Shown here piece by piece: positions 1 to 23,139 of a stretch of DNA of 64,000 bases. The translations under genes were made by a program, and so were the position numbers. Source of the DNA: Liolophura sinensis (lineage: Eukaryota > Mollusca > Polyplacophora > Chitonida > Chitonidae); assembly GCF_032854445.1 (NCBI RefSeq), contig NC_088304.1, positions 26,611,704 to 26,675,703 of the forward strand, given 5' to 3'. The notes beneath the pieces are model-generated. The model saw only the letters and a program-made list of their open reading frames with translations, was not told the DNA's origin and searched no databases. Every line of letters starts with the position of its first letter. The first letter of the stretch is position 1.

Positions 1-105
1 CGGGGGAAACCCACGACCTTCCCACTTAAGGAGAGAAAGCCAGCATGAGCTGGATTTGAATTCACAGCCACCGCATTGGTGAGAGGCTCCTGTGTCACTA
101 CTCTG
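1..105 (-). mobile_element. tRNA-derived SINE, family A, cut by window edge
   Basis: Matches the CGGGGGAAACCCACGACC and CAGCATGAGCTGGA blocks of the other family A copies in reverse orientation. The body continues off the left edge. It lies downstream of the SRM-like coding sequence. Confidence 0.8.
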
Positions 106-329
106 CTTCTTTCTATACTTTCTTAGTTCTTAGGTGGTTTATGTAAAACAGCGTTTTGGGAATTGGCCCTGCGATTACTGACCCGGGACGGCCAATTTGG
201 TTCACGACAGGTATACGAATGTCAGTTTCGACACATATATACACAAAAGATTAGGCAACGAGGACACCTCTGGAAGAAATGACAGAACCACGAAAATATC
301 ACATGTAGATTATGGTAAAGGTAATGCCA

Positions 330-12387
<12,058 letters not shown>

Positions 12388-12463
12388 GTTTACTCTGTTC
12401 AGTGGAGTTAGAACTGTGCAAGTGTAGACTTGTGTAAAATGCATCAACTCGCATGGCTGGATG

Positions 12464-12473
12464 TATAAATATA
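12464..12473 (-). promoter_or_regulatory. Possible TATA element upstream of exon 1a
   Basis: The minus strand reads TATATTTATA about 77-86 bases upstream of the exon 1a ATG, within a TA-rich stretch. Position is plausible for a core promoter with a short 5' UTR, but the local AT-richness makes this weak. Confidence 0.35.
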
Positions 12474-12906
12474 CATATATACATGGTCAGTGTGGGAAAG
12501 GTCGGCTGGTCAACAAAGCGCACGTTAGCCAATGGGAATCTCTCTATCTCATTTCTGCGAACGTTCACCAACCAATCACTGCTAGACATGCAACGTTTCC
12601 CTCACATTAATTCTACACAAGATTAACTGCGCACAATCTGTTGCGTGTATATGGGTCGCCAGCATGTAGCTTAGTTATTATTCCAGCAGCCTATACGCAA
12701 AAAAAAATTGTACTTACTTATTTACTGGTTGGTGTTTCGCAAAACGTCATTCTGAAACTAAAAACTATACAGGAGAATACTGAACAGGTCATAGACGTGG
12801 AAACAGTTTCGTAAAAAGCTGATCATTTTTGGTACCCATATGACGAAATCTTAACCTGCAGTCGAGGTTGTTGATTCATTCAAAAATGTAATTGTTGGCA
12901 TGTTTT

Positions 12907-13135
12907 TTCGAGGCCTCCGTGGCCGAAGCAGTTAGCGTGACAGCGCGGTGCAATGGCCCAGGAGTTGCTCACCAATCGGTCTCTGACAGTTCAAGCCGAC
13001 CTTATGCTGGCTTCCGCTCCGGCCGCAAGCGGGAAGGTCTGAACCCCCGGGTTCTGCCCGGTTTAATCCTACCGTAATGCTTCGTATAAGTGAAATATGA
13101 GTATTCTTGAGAACTCCGTAAAAACACCAATGAAA
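12907..13135 (+). mobile_element. Family A SINE, decayed, plus strand
   Basis: Head GAGGCCTCCGTGGCCGAAGC, a degenerate B box ACAGTTCAAGCCGACC, and tail CTTGAGAACTCCGTAAAAAC followed by CACCAATGAAAGAAAG. Lies 520 bp upstream of exon 1a, between the two first exons. Confidence 0.85.
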
Positions 13136-14498
13136 GAAAGAAATGATTAATTAAAAAGCTTGTCGTGTTACCTGTCTCTGACTAAATACAATGTTGGTAG
13201 TGACCACTCAGGGGAACACGTCATTTCACATCATGCGTAGAATTTGGCAAATCGCAAAGTGTGAACGCGGCTTGCATCACAGTGTTTGTTTTATTTTCGT
13301 TCGACAAATAGCACTGCGTGAACACGGATTAATCATTGCAACTGCATAGCGACATGAGCAGGTGTAAAGGTGCGGCAGGACGACATAACATTGGGTGAAG
13401 AAAACCGGAGTGCAAGGGGATAAACTACTGACTTTTGACAAATTATTGACGAACATTTTGTGCATGAGACGTATAGACTTGCACAACATTTTCGTCACTT
13501 GAAGGCAAGTGGCCTTTAACGAAACTGCCCCACCGACGCCTTTTATCCACCGCGCTTATTGTTGAGACCAGTACATGCCTGTGAACAAGTGAGCGTGAAG
13601 ACATACGTGTATAAAGTGTGACTAATTAGGCACTATGAACAGTAAAAGTTTGTTTGCAAGTTTGGGTGACGTATTATTAACCACAGTCACACCACTTACG
13701 TCCTTATACAACTGATTAAGACATCCTACGAGACAAAAATCGCAGGTATAATCGTCGTAAATCTCGAAATGATCTTAAGATAAGTTGTGGGGGGATCTTG
13801 GCGAATCGACGAATCGCGAGGCAGCTGAGCGGTCACAAGTGTTTGTTCTGCGAGCAAGACACCAGCTGCGATCAGCTGTACGATCTGCGTAATTCTGACG
13901 GGTTTGGTCGCACGAGCTATGCACGAGCATCGCCATCGATCTTCATGAATCTTATGCACATTTCCTGCAAACACGTCACTCCAGCGAACAAACTGGAGCC
14001 CTATAAGAGCCTTTGGGTTTGATTAGGTGTGACTGCTAACAGTTTCTAGGGTTTCAGTGAGGTAAATGGGCCTCAACTGACCACAGTCAGAAGATCACAG
14101 CGATACCGCAGTGGTCGTACAAATACGTAGTCGTACCTCTGGTGTGGCTGAGGTTTCACTGGACAAACTGTAACCTTCAGTATCAAAAACAATCATTTAT
14201 GAGCATGGCTTTCCTCCAAAAATGCGTTTTGGTGCAGCATATTTATTGCTGATGCGTTTTTTTTTTCTTGTAAGTTTCAAGTTCACATAATATATAAGAC
14301 TACACGTACCTCATGCAGATTTAAACCAGAGCAGTGTGATAGTGCTCAAATGATCGGGTGAATCCGATCTCTTGTCAGTTTACGTCAGAGTTTTATGGTA
14401 ACTGATCGTTTAGACAGTCAGTGGAATACTCAAAACACCGATAATGCAGTCAACAGAGGTTAAAACAAAATACAAATTCAAATTCCTAAAGTCCTGGG

Positions 14499-14689
14499 CC
14501 CATATTTATCAAGTTATGCATTTAAGACTTGTCTTAAATGCATAAAACGTAAGATTTAAGACTGTGGTTAATACATTATTCTGCAATAAAGAATCAATGT
14601 AAAAAGTTTAATCTTCACAGAGCAAAGAATTTTAGTCGTAGCTGTGTATGAAGTTTTAACTTAAGTGTTAAGATGTTTGATAAATTTCA

Positions 14690-14692
<3 letters not shown>
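14499..14692. mobile_element. Inverted-repeat element with internal hairpin
   Basis: Starts GGGCCCATATTTATCAAG and ends TTTGATAAATTTCAT, imperfect inverted ends. It includes a perfect 15-bp hairpin, TTATGCATTTAAGAC and its reverse complement around a TT loop. Probably a small MITE; it abuts the (AT)n tract. Confidence 0.5.

Positions 14693-14782
<90 letters not shown>
14692..14782. repeat. (AT)n microsatellite
   Basis: About 90 bp of uninterrupted AT dinucleotides. Length is likely polymorphic and uncertain in the assembly. Confidence 0.97.
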
Positions 14783-14783
<1 letters not shown>

Positions 14784-15239
14784 ACTGACCGAATAATTGC
14801 CAAATCCATTATATGTAGTCCACAACACATAATATTCCGCAGATCAGGTAGACTTACTCCGAACAGTGTACATAAAGGAGAATTATTAACCCAGAACTAA
14901 ACAACACACCCAGGCGACATGCTCTTTTAAATACTGACAAATCCAACGATCATAACACTCCTGTGACTTTTACCGCTGACACACCAGGCCCTCGACATTT
15001 GGGTATGGCGATTTATGCCAGACGAGGCTTGTAGGCGACCTGCTACTAAGCTGTAGATTTGATAAAAAGATAAACTGTCAGCTGTTAAAAGTAAAATGCG
15101 AAGTATAAAATCGAACAATAATTATATTTTAACGTTTACCTTCAACTAAAATGTACACAGGGAAAATACCGCTCTCTATTACAGTAGGTTGTTTTTCTGG
15201 GCCGAGAAAAATAGAACGACTTCGGCGTAAAACACATAC

Positions 15240-15430
15240 AATGCATTAGAAAAATTAATCTGTTAATTTTAACAGATTATTTTGCTAAATATTACACACA
15301 TATTCTATGAGACTAACAGGGTATTATGTTGAATATTACAAAATATTGTGTTATAATAATAGAATATATTCTAGCATCACTGAGACAACAGACTTTCTGT
15401 TAAAATTAATCTGTTATTTTTTAAACTGTA
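15240..15430. mobile_element. Short dispersed repeat with TTTAACAG termini (copy 2)
   Basis: Contains TCTGTTAATTTTAACAGATT near the left end and AACAGACTTTCTGTTAAAAT plus TAATCTGTTA at the right end. Best preserved of three related copies. Confidence 0.55.
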
Positions 15431-15966
15431 TACGCAGTTTTCGCGTTTATTACGAGTGACGTAAGAATGATGTCCAAATGCAAAATAATGTTAGTGTATT
15501 ACGGTATGGTAGGGCTACTGGCCTATCTGTTGGTAATATACGGGATCAAACTATCGGTACTACAAAATGTCATTATTTTTTTTTTCAATATTGGCAACCC
15601 AAACACACTCATGCAAGCACATAGTTCAGACCCTACTATACCGTAAAGGGACGTCACGTCAAAAGGGGACGTCACGTCAGGAGGGAAGGTCACTCTGTTG
15701 TGTAACGTCACATCTCGAAACCAGTGTATTGGCGAGATTTTCTGCCTAGCATTTCCAAGTGTGACATGCGTATCATTACAGGAAACCAAGATGTCTTTAG
15801 AGAATTTAATGCAAGACTACATTAAATGGAGCACTAGCTGTTGATTGCGGTTTATAATCACCAAGGCCACGAAAACAACAGAAGCAGGGACCAGAGAAAG
15901 GGCTTGTACCCTCGTATACAATGACCCAGAGGTCATCACTGACGGGACTTCTTAAGAATCTTCAGC

Positions 15967-16151
15967 GGGTCTCGCTCGAAGCGAATCTTCTGCGAGCATA
16001 TTGAGATGTAAATATTCGTAATATTGCGATGTAAATATTTGTATGGTATTTGCTTCGACTCTCCAGCGGTTGCAAATGTTTCGGGTAGGGCCGATCGCTG
16101 GTAGTACTCTCACGAGATCGCTATAGTCGAAACTCGATTCGTGTGAGACCC
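15967..16151. mobile_element. Small TIR element with GGGTCTC ends
   Basis: GGGTCTCGCTCGAA at 15967-15980 and TTCGTGTGAGACCC at 16138-16151 are inverted repeats with two mismatches in 14. No coding capacity and no clear target duplication. Confidence 0.4.
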
Positions 16152-16556
16152 ACTTTAGGCTGTATTCGATTCTAAATTAGCATGAAACCAAAGTGCAGTG
16201 TTCTCGTGTCATTTGCTAAGAATGCACAGATGCAAAATGATAACCAACCCTGCAGACATGGGGATTGGAAACCTCGTTCCCTATCAGATGATCTCGTGTT
16301 ATATTTGTGATTCAACCTTTTTTCGAGCTCAGTTCAAACTGTAACTTCAATTTTAATGCAGTTTCAGTACGTCCAATCAGTATTCACGAATGGTTTTTAA
16401 CTTCTGCTTCAGCCCAATGTTGTAGCAATCGTTTAGCAACGTAGTAATGCTGATACATTGAAATACACAACCCGTTTTGGGACATGATGGATAGTCAGAA
16501 CTAGGTAGTTAAACAGTACATAATTGTCTAGTTACCCTCTAAGTCTAGGTTTTATG

Positions 16557-16804
16557 AATGGGATAAATTTCTATTTCTGAAATAGGGCGATGTTATTTGA
16601 ACACTTGCAGAGAGTTAATTATTGACGGTAGCTTAGAACAGTCTAAACTCCACAGAAAAGGTATATCTTGGGCTACAGAAGAAGAATGGGTTAAATTTCT
16701 ATTTCTGAAATAGGGCGATGTTATTTAAACACTTGCAGCGAAAAAATTATAGTCGACAGCTTAAAACAGTCTCTCCACAGAAAAGGGATATCTTGGGCTA
16801 CAAT
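16557..16804. repeat. Tandem duplication, ~128-bp unit, 2 copies
   Basis: Both copies share AATTTCTATTTCTGAAATAG followed by GGCGATGTTATTT and later CCACAGAAAAGG and ATATCTTGGGCTACA. Starts near 16557 and 16685. Confidence 0.85.
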
Positions 16805-17228
16805 TTGGTGGAAATTACAAATTCCCAGCTCTCATAGTTTTCGATTTACGCCACTGAAATTACATAACTTGAAAACCCTAGAATAAGCTTTTTTTTGTTA
16901 GTATATCTATATCTCGCAAACAGACCTCTCCACCCCCCAGCCCCCCCCCCCACCCCCCCACAATATGACGTCATATTTAACCAATTGACAGTTTCTAACG
17001 AATTTTAATGTCTTCTTCACACTTTATGTACTAGTAACTAGTATTACTCCACATAAACTAAAATAAACCGGGTAAACCACTGCCATCTAACTAGTTACTG
17101 ATGAACTTCCCCACTGTCAGAGGTACAGATATCAAAATATACTGGCTCCGCCATCAAGAAAAGTGATCAGACCATCTAACGTTGTATCATTATATATAAT
17201 TATAAATGAAAGTTTGAAACAAACTTAC

Positions 17229-17362
17229 TTCTGAAAGACGAGTATGTCTTGAAAGGGCGATTTCTCCTGGAATAAAACCTCGTCCATCTTTAGTCCAACT
17301 TTTATGTTGTCAAGTTTTTCGTACAACCAAGTCTCTGCCTTGACTGGGCTCGACATCGTCAT
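17229..17362 (-). CDS. SRM: Alternative first exon (1b) of the SRM-like gene
   Basis: The minus-strand frame reads MTMSSPVKAETWLYEKLDN and ends QDILVFQ plus AA before GTAAGT: the same donor context and the same phase as exon 1a. From the inner ATG (17356) both copies encode 43 residues including the split codon, and 29 are identical. Splicing to the exon at 7279-7399 would give a 302-residue isoform. A TATA box sits just upstream. No second copies of exons 2-7 are visible between the two first exons. It is therefore either an alternative promoter and first exon or the remnant of a tandem gene copy. Confidence 0.8.
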
Positions 17363-17407
17363 TTGGCGCTGTGTCTTTTAAATCAGACCGTCTGTATTTG
17401 TATTTGT

Positions 17408-17417
17408 CTTTATATAG
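17408..17417 (-). promoter_or_regulatory. TATA box upstream of exon 1b
   Basis: The minus strand carries CTATATAAAG, a near-consensus TATA box, 46-55 bases upstream of the exon 1b ATG at 17362. That spacing predicts a very short 5' UTR of about 20-25 bases. Confidence 0.6.
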
Positions 17418-17500
17418 AAGAGGTCAAACTCCATGCCCATGAAGATATATTTGTATATGCTATAGGCCGTGCTCAGTCATGAGGAAACGTGAAAACAAAC

Positions 17501-17685
17501 ATCATGACGTTAGCTCTCCGGCTGTAAGTGGGAAGGTCTGCCAGCAACCTGCGGATGAGTTTCCCCCTGGGCTTTGCCTGGTTTCCTAGCACCATAATGC
17601 GGGCCGTTGTCATATAAGTGAAATATTCTTGAGTACGACGTAAAACACCAATCTAATAAATAAATAAATAAATCATGACGTTAGC
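17501..17685 (+). mobile_element. 5'-truncated family A SINE with target-site duplication
   Basis: Body from CTCCGGCTGTAAGTGGGAAG to the tail CTTGAGTACGACGTAAAACA with a TAAATAAATAAA end. Direct repeats ATCATGACGTTAGC at 17501-17514 and 17672-17685 flank it exactly, so the 5' truncation happened at insertion, as in LINE-driven retroposition. Confidence 0.9.
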
Positions 17686-18088
17686 CCTACCTGGCTCATA
17701 AAGGTATCTCACACAGGCCTATACCTAACCTTTGCACATTTTCATAGTGTTAGTACAGACTGTAGTACAGACAATGTTTTTTTCTTTTCTTGAAGTAGTA
17801 CCGGGCGGGTACCGTACTTACTTAATTACTGTAGCTCCTGTGCACCCCGACTCACCAATCCGTGTCGAATGCTTCACAAGACAGGCCACATGATGGCATT
17901 GCCTGGGGCAAGAAATGAGCGAGGGAACCCACATACAGTTGTACATAGTGGTGGCTGGTGGTAGTTTGTTTAATGGCGTTTCCATTCTAATGAATGATGT
18001 ACGCCACGATCAGTGCTGAAACCAAGTAGTGTTCACATTAATGCATGATAACATAGAGATGAGAATGAACTATACTCTAAATTTTCTC

Positions 18089-18343
18089 CTAGCACATGGA
18101 AGCAGGAACCTTACTGTACCTTCGAATACTTCTACCACGCCTTAAAACATTGCCTGGGCGGGGATCTGTAATACCAGCACAGAATAGTTTCGCACAATAG
18201 TCATGTCCCTGGAGAGTATATTGTGGACATCGGCACAACATATGCTCAGTTGTTTCCTTATCCTGGCAATGATCACAAACACCCGTATCATGTAAATGAA
18301 ATCTGTTTAAATAAGAATTCGTTCGAATGTGCCCGGTCCTCAA
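18089..18343 (-). pseudogene. Retrotransposon ORF2 C-terminal zinc-like segment
   Basis: Reads GHIRTNSYLNRF and CDHCQDKETTEHMLCRC, the CxxC...H...C tail typical of RNase-H-bearing non-LTR elements, and ends at 18089. Confidence 0.82.
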
Positions 18344-18554
18344 ACTGTTGCATAGGATTTCTGCTCGCCTGGCGGGAAGGCTAACAAGGTGAGAATTAGA
18401 AACATTGGAGAATTAGAAAATTATAAAAATATCTCCCTTTAGTGGAGGTGTCCCAGTCTTCCTGCCAAATTGAAATAAAATTCCGCATACATATATACAT
18501 TGCTTCTGAAACAGACACAGACACATGTTGAGAAATATGTAAATGAGACAGCGC

Positions 18555-18923
18555 TTGTTTCGCTAGCTTGTCCGCCCATTCATTACCTGCAATACTAGAA
18601 TGGCCTGGCACCCACTCAAAACAGATTTCCACACCTTGGTAGAATAATCAGGTACATAAATGAAGTATATCAAAGACGATTGGAGAGCCTTTCCTTGGCG
18701 TATAATTCCGTAAAGCAAGTATCGCACTTAGAGAATCCGTGAAGATAACGGCTCTTGCTGGCTTAAAATCTGCTAAAAAATGCAACGCACACAGAATCCC
18801 AGTCAATTCAGCCGTAAATACCGATACTGCATCCGTAAGTCTAAACGCCTTACTATCGTGAATTTCTGGGACACAAAATACACAGCCGGTTTTATCAGTA
18901 TCCGGGCACTTTGAGGCATCTGT
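18555..18923 (-). pseudogene. Retrotransposon RNase H domain
   Basis: The same frame shows TDASKCPD, AELTGILCALHF, FTDSLSAILAL, and WVPGHSSIAGNEWADKLA, giving the D-E-D-D catalytic set. An in-frame stop lies near 18650, just before the GHSS motif. Confidence 0.88.
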
Positions 18924-19122
18924 AAAAACCTGCAGATAGTGGCTCCACGTTCTGGCAATTTAATCCCTAGAGAAAAGGGAGACAAACTCTGCGTTATCTG
19001 ACCTCTTCACTTCTTTGTGTAACGCTTGTGAAATATTCGGTAGAAGTAACTTCCATGGAGGAAACGCAGGAATAAAATTGTACCAGATTTGAATGCTGGC
19101 GATCTGCATTGTGTCGTACATA

Positions 19123-19286
19123 CATTTCGCTCGCACACTTAAGGGCTCTCGTTTTCTGCTTGTACCTTCAAACAGAATATCATAATAGGATGGTCTGAAA
19201 ATGACATTTCGCTCGTACACTTAAGGGCTCTCGTTTTCTGCTTGTACCTTCAAACAGAATATCATAATAGGATGGTCTGAAAATGA
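19123..19286. repeat. 82-bp tandem duplication inside the retrotransposon
   Basis: Copies at 19123-19204 and 19205-19286 differ at one base (CGCACAC against CGTACAC). An 82-bp gain shifts the element reading frame. Confidence 0.95.
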
Positions 19287-19512
19287 CAGTTGCTGAGTTC
19301 CCATGTGAAGCCATCAACTGCACTCCAAATTGCAGTGATCGAAACTGTCTTCGAACAAAAAGAGGCCATGCATTCCTTATATGCTGAAGTACATTTAAGA
19401 GAATTGCTTTAAGCGCACCTGTTGCAATACGGAGCGCTGAACATTGAATATTGTCAAGCTTAGCTTTAACTGAAGCACAGGCAGAATCGTATATAATCTA
19501 ACCGTGAACGAA

Positions 19513-20529
19513 TCATATATAATCTAACCGTGAACGAATAAGCTCTCGATACATTAACAATAGACAATAAGTGTCAGCGACCCAACATTTCCCAGATACA
19601 GCTCTCATCAGATTGACAGCTTTCTGACATTTTGCTACAGTGGAATTTACATGAGCACTCCAAGTAAGTTTAGAGTAAAACAAAACACCCAAATAACGAA
19701 ATGTTTGTATAATTCTAACCTCACTACCATTCAGATATACCGACATGGAAGGTAGTAACCTCTTGTTTATGAAAATTACGGCTTCTATCCTAGCTGTTGA
19801 ATACTTGAACCCCCATGCTTTACTCCAGGCTGAGATAGCATTCAAAGCTACTTGTATGTACTTTCTAGCAAGCAGAAGATTTCTTGTACCTTACCATATG
19901 GCTTTATCGTCTGCAAATAGCGAGCGGCTTAAATTAGGATTCAACACTTCGGGGAGGTCATTTATGGCGAGGTTGAAGAGACTCGGCGATAGTACGCTTC
20001 CCTGGGGCACCCCGTTTTCAACAAGAACAGGGTGGGAATAGGTTTGGCCAATACGTACCTGAATTAGCCGGTCAGACACAAAACTTTTAACCCAACCAAA
20101 TAAGTTACCACCATTCATCAACAGGCCGTGTTTCCATGGCATATCATTAGCTCTTTCGATGTCCAAGAAAACTGCAAAGACGAGCTCTTTATTGGCCAAG
20201 GATCTAAGAATGATTGACTGAAGTGTTACAATATGATCAATGGTGCTTCTGTTAGCTCGAAATCCGCTTTGGATGGGCGAATAAATGTTGCTTTTAGTCA
20301 GAAACCAAACCAACCTGGAATTCACCATAGTCTCCATGACTTTACGAAGACAAGACGTCAGTGCAATTGGTCGGTATGATGACGGAAGCGATGCGTTTTG
20401 TCCAGGTTTGCCACTTGGAACTACTCTTGCCCTCTTCCATGCTAAGGGGCGATACATTTTATTCCTCACAGAATTGTACAGAACTAACAAAACGCTGATA
20501 TAGCTGAGCTGCATTGTTCGTTCCACCAT
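19513..20529 (-). pseudogene. Retrotransposon reverse transcriptase fragment
   Basis: Two open segments. The first (20529-19891) has YRPIALTSCLRKVMETMVNS, GVPQGSVLSPSLFN and the catalytic FADD box. The second (19845-19513) has the downstream FRYLGVLF motif. The frame is broken between them. A 26-bp tandem duplication sits just past the end, near 19497-19548. Confidence 0.92.
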
Positions 20530-20780
20530 GGGACTGGTGTCTTTCCTAGACTAGGCTTCAACTGAGGAAGAGATTTGAATGTCGGTCTTGGTGGGTGGGA
20601 TTCGTTCATGACAGATGTATTATGTTATGGCTGTAGTTGGCTCTGGCCGTGGGAAATTCCAATGCTTGCACGGGCTGTGGGTGTTGAGCCCTTGTGGGGG
20701 AGGGTAGCTCGAACTTGATTGACCGGATTGCCACGGACAGTTTTCAATGCAACTGCATAAGACACATTTTCATTTGTTTT

Positions 20781-21545
20781 TTATGAACTGCGCTTTGCTC
20801 GCCTCTTTATAGGCTGGACAGCCTTGGTATGCAGCACTATGTTCTCCCCAACAGTTACAGCGTTTTGGGGACAACTAGGACAATTAGGAAACTCATGCGC
20901 CCCACCACATCGAGGACACCTGTCTGACCCTTTACAACGTATTGCTATATGCCCTGTTCTCTGGTATTTGTAGCAACGAACCACAGCAGGAATAAACTGT
21001 TTGACTGAAAATACTTGATAACCCAATTTTACTTCTTCTGGGAGTGATTTACGGTAAAAATGTAGTATCATTACGTTGTTAGGAGACTTATTCTTTCCGG
21101 TCCTTAGCCTTTCAACTTTACAACATTTCTCGGATTTCAGGACATCAAAAATTTCGTCCGGCAGGTCCCAATTGCCGTATATAACACCCTTTAGCAAAGA
21201 CTTGTTTTGTACAGTGTAGGTTACATCTCTACCCATGATACTATTTAGTCTCAGCAGTTTGCTATGTTGTCCTGAAGAAATACATGTCACAATCAAATCC
21301 CCCGATGGCATTTTTCTAACCGACTTTATATTACCCACTGCCTTTTGTAATTCTACTCCTAACTTTATAGGACTGACGGCCGCGATACGGACATTACCAC
21401 CAGCCGACATTATAACATCCAAACTGCTATTTATACAGTCCTGGCTAACAGTTGTCTCTTTTGGCTTTTTACCTCGAGTATCATTTTCGCGCGTATCATC
21501 TTCGGGAGACCTGCTTCGTTTACTTCCGGCAACAAAAGTGAAATA
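20781..21545 (-). pseudogene. Retrotransposon ORF1 (gag-like, zinc knuckle)
   Basis: The open frame runs without a clear start from a basic segment, GSKRSRSPEDD, to a stop at 20781. The C-terminal part has CYKYQRTGHIAIRC, a knuckle that has lost its second Cys, then CPRCGGAHEFPNC, a full CX2CX3HX4C knuckle. Binds the element RNA in related elements. Confidence 0.85.
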
Positions 21546-22447
21546 TGCCTTCCTCTTCCATAATTGGGTTGGTCACTATATACATGCATCGACAAGTGAA
21601 GTTGGTACACCGATAGTTATTGGAATACTCCAACCCCGGGGCGCCTCGGGACAAGGGACAAGAAGAAGAGGAAAAAGGATTAAACTAACCAGTTATACAG
21701 TCAGCAACATATTTGCATTAATTTTTTATATACATACATATATATAATCTGATTCTCTGTGCAAGGGCTGGGTAGCTGTCCCTGTGGCCCCTGACAGAGT
21801 TGGGTCAAAACACGTCCGTACTCAAGATTAGTTTACGACCGACTTAAAATAGCCTTGCTAAGTCGGAGCTAACATACAGCACATTTGGTTATAGCGTTCA
21901 CCATAATTCTTTTCGTTTTCTTTTTGTATTGTGTAATTACAAACTTGTTGTCCCCACTCCCTTTTCACTCCCCAATCACTCCGCATTGCTTTTTAGCATC
22001 TTCGTCATGTCTTGTATGACTGATTTTCACAACGCATGCATAAATAATGGTAACCTGATATAGGGCGAAACAAGACCATTGCAGGAGACACTAAAATGTC
22101 CAAAAACTGCTGTACTTATCCGGCCGAGGTGTTTTATGGGCACGTATAGGGCTACACAGAAACGTGTGAGGTACTACAGGAAAGAACAAAACAGTGTATG
22201 GCTTTGGACTGCTTTTTTTAAGCCGGGAAGAAGTTTTACAAGTTCCTCATTGGATTCCATTCATTTTCATATATATTTTATGAAAGGATACATGAAACGG
22301 TTCGTTTTTATTTCTTAATATACAGTTTGGGTATAACAGAGTATAACAGTATCAAAACGGAGAAGAAAAAAAATTCTCCGCAACCTTCTTTTTAGTACCC
22401 CCCAAAATGAAGGTTGAGAGTTTTTCTACTGTTATGTTATCACAAGA

Positions 22448-22668
22448 TCGGAGACCTCCGTGGCCGAGGTAGTTAGCGCGTCAGCGTGGCACAATAACCC
22501 AGGAGCCTGCTACCAATGCGGTCGTTGTGAGTTCAAGTCCAGCTCATGCTGGCTCCCTCTCCGGCCTGCGGATTGTCGTGGTTTCCTCCCACTATAATGC
22601 TGGTTGTCGTCGTATAAGTAAAATATTCCTCAGCATGGCGTTAAACTCCAATCCAATAAATGGATAAA
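22448..22668 (+). mobile_element. Family A SINE, plus strand
   Basis: Head GAGACCTCCGTGGCCGAGGT, B box TGTGAGTTCAAGTCCAGC, tail CGTTAAACTCCAATCCAATA. Slightly shortened body. A possible ATCACAA target duplication flanks it. Confidence 0.88.
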
Positions 22669-22747
22669 TATCACAAAATTACATATTAAGGAATAAAAAG
22701 GAACTGTTTAAAGTCCTATCCATAGGTGCCACTCCCTATATTGATAT

Positions 22748-22973
22748 GTCGGTGGTCTTCATGGCCTTGTGGTTAACGCAGCACAATGATTCAGGAACCT
22801 CTTACCAATGCCGTGGCTCTGAGTTTCCACTCCCGTTTTAAGTGGCGGGGTCCTCCTGCAACCTGTGGGTGGCTGTCGGTTTTCCCCGGCCTCTGCCCGG
22901 TTTCTTCCCGTATAAGTGAAATATTCTTGAGTATGGCGTAAAACAGCACTCACATAAATAAATAAATATATCG

Positions 22974-22974
<1 letters not shown>
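22748..22974 (+). mobile_element. Family A SINE, decayed, plus strand
   Basis: Head GGTGGTCTTCATGGCCTTGT, tail CTTGAGTATGGCGTAAAACA then AAATAAATAAATA, running directly into a (TA)n tract at 22975-23020. Confidence 0.85.

Positions 22975-23020
<46 letters not shown>
22975..23020. repeat. (TA)n microsatellite at a SINE 3' end
   Basis: Pure TA dinucleotides directly following the AAAT tail of the SINE at 22748. Confidence 0.95.
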
Positions 23021-23023
<3 letters not shown>

Positions 23024-23139
23024 GTGTGTGTATATATGTTAATGTATATACATGTATATATGGACTTTTCCATTTTCGTTATTTTTTTTTGTTTTCTTTT
23101 TGGTAGTGCAGTGGACTTAATTGTTAATTCCACATAAAG

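Larger units (their letters stand above)
12388..17228. other. Interval between the two SRM-like first exons
   Basis: Holds one SINE, several TIR elements, an (AT)n tract and a tandem duplication. No further aminopropyltransferase exon is visible, which argues that only exon 1 was duplicated or retained. Confidence 0.6.
18060..21560 (-). mobile_element. Decayed non-LTR retrotransposon with RNase H (I-superfamily-like)
   Basis: Order on the minus strand: ORF1 with zinc knuckles (21545-20781), reverse transcriptase (20529-19513), RNase H (about 18923-18555), then a C-terminal CxxC...H...C segment (18343-18089). RNase H plus a gag-like ORF1 points to the I superfamily rather than CR1 or jockey. 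Only about 250 bp separate ORF1 from the reverse transcriptase, so the endonuclease domain is missing. Stops and two internal tandem duplications show it is dead. The exact clade is uncertain. Confidence 0.9.
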
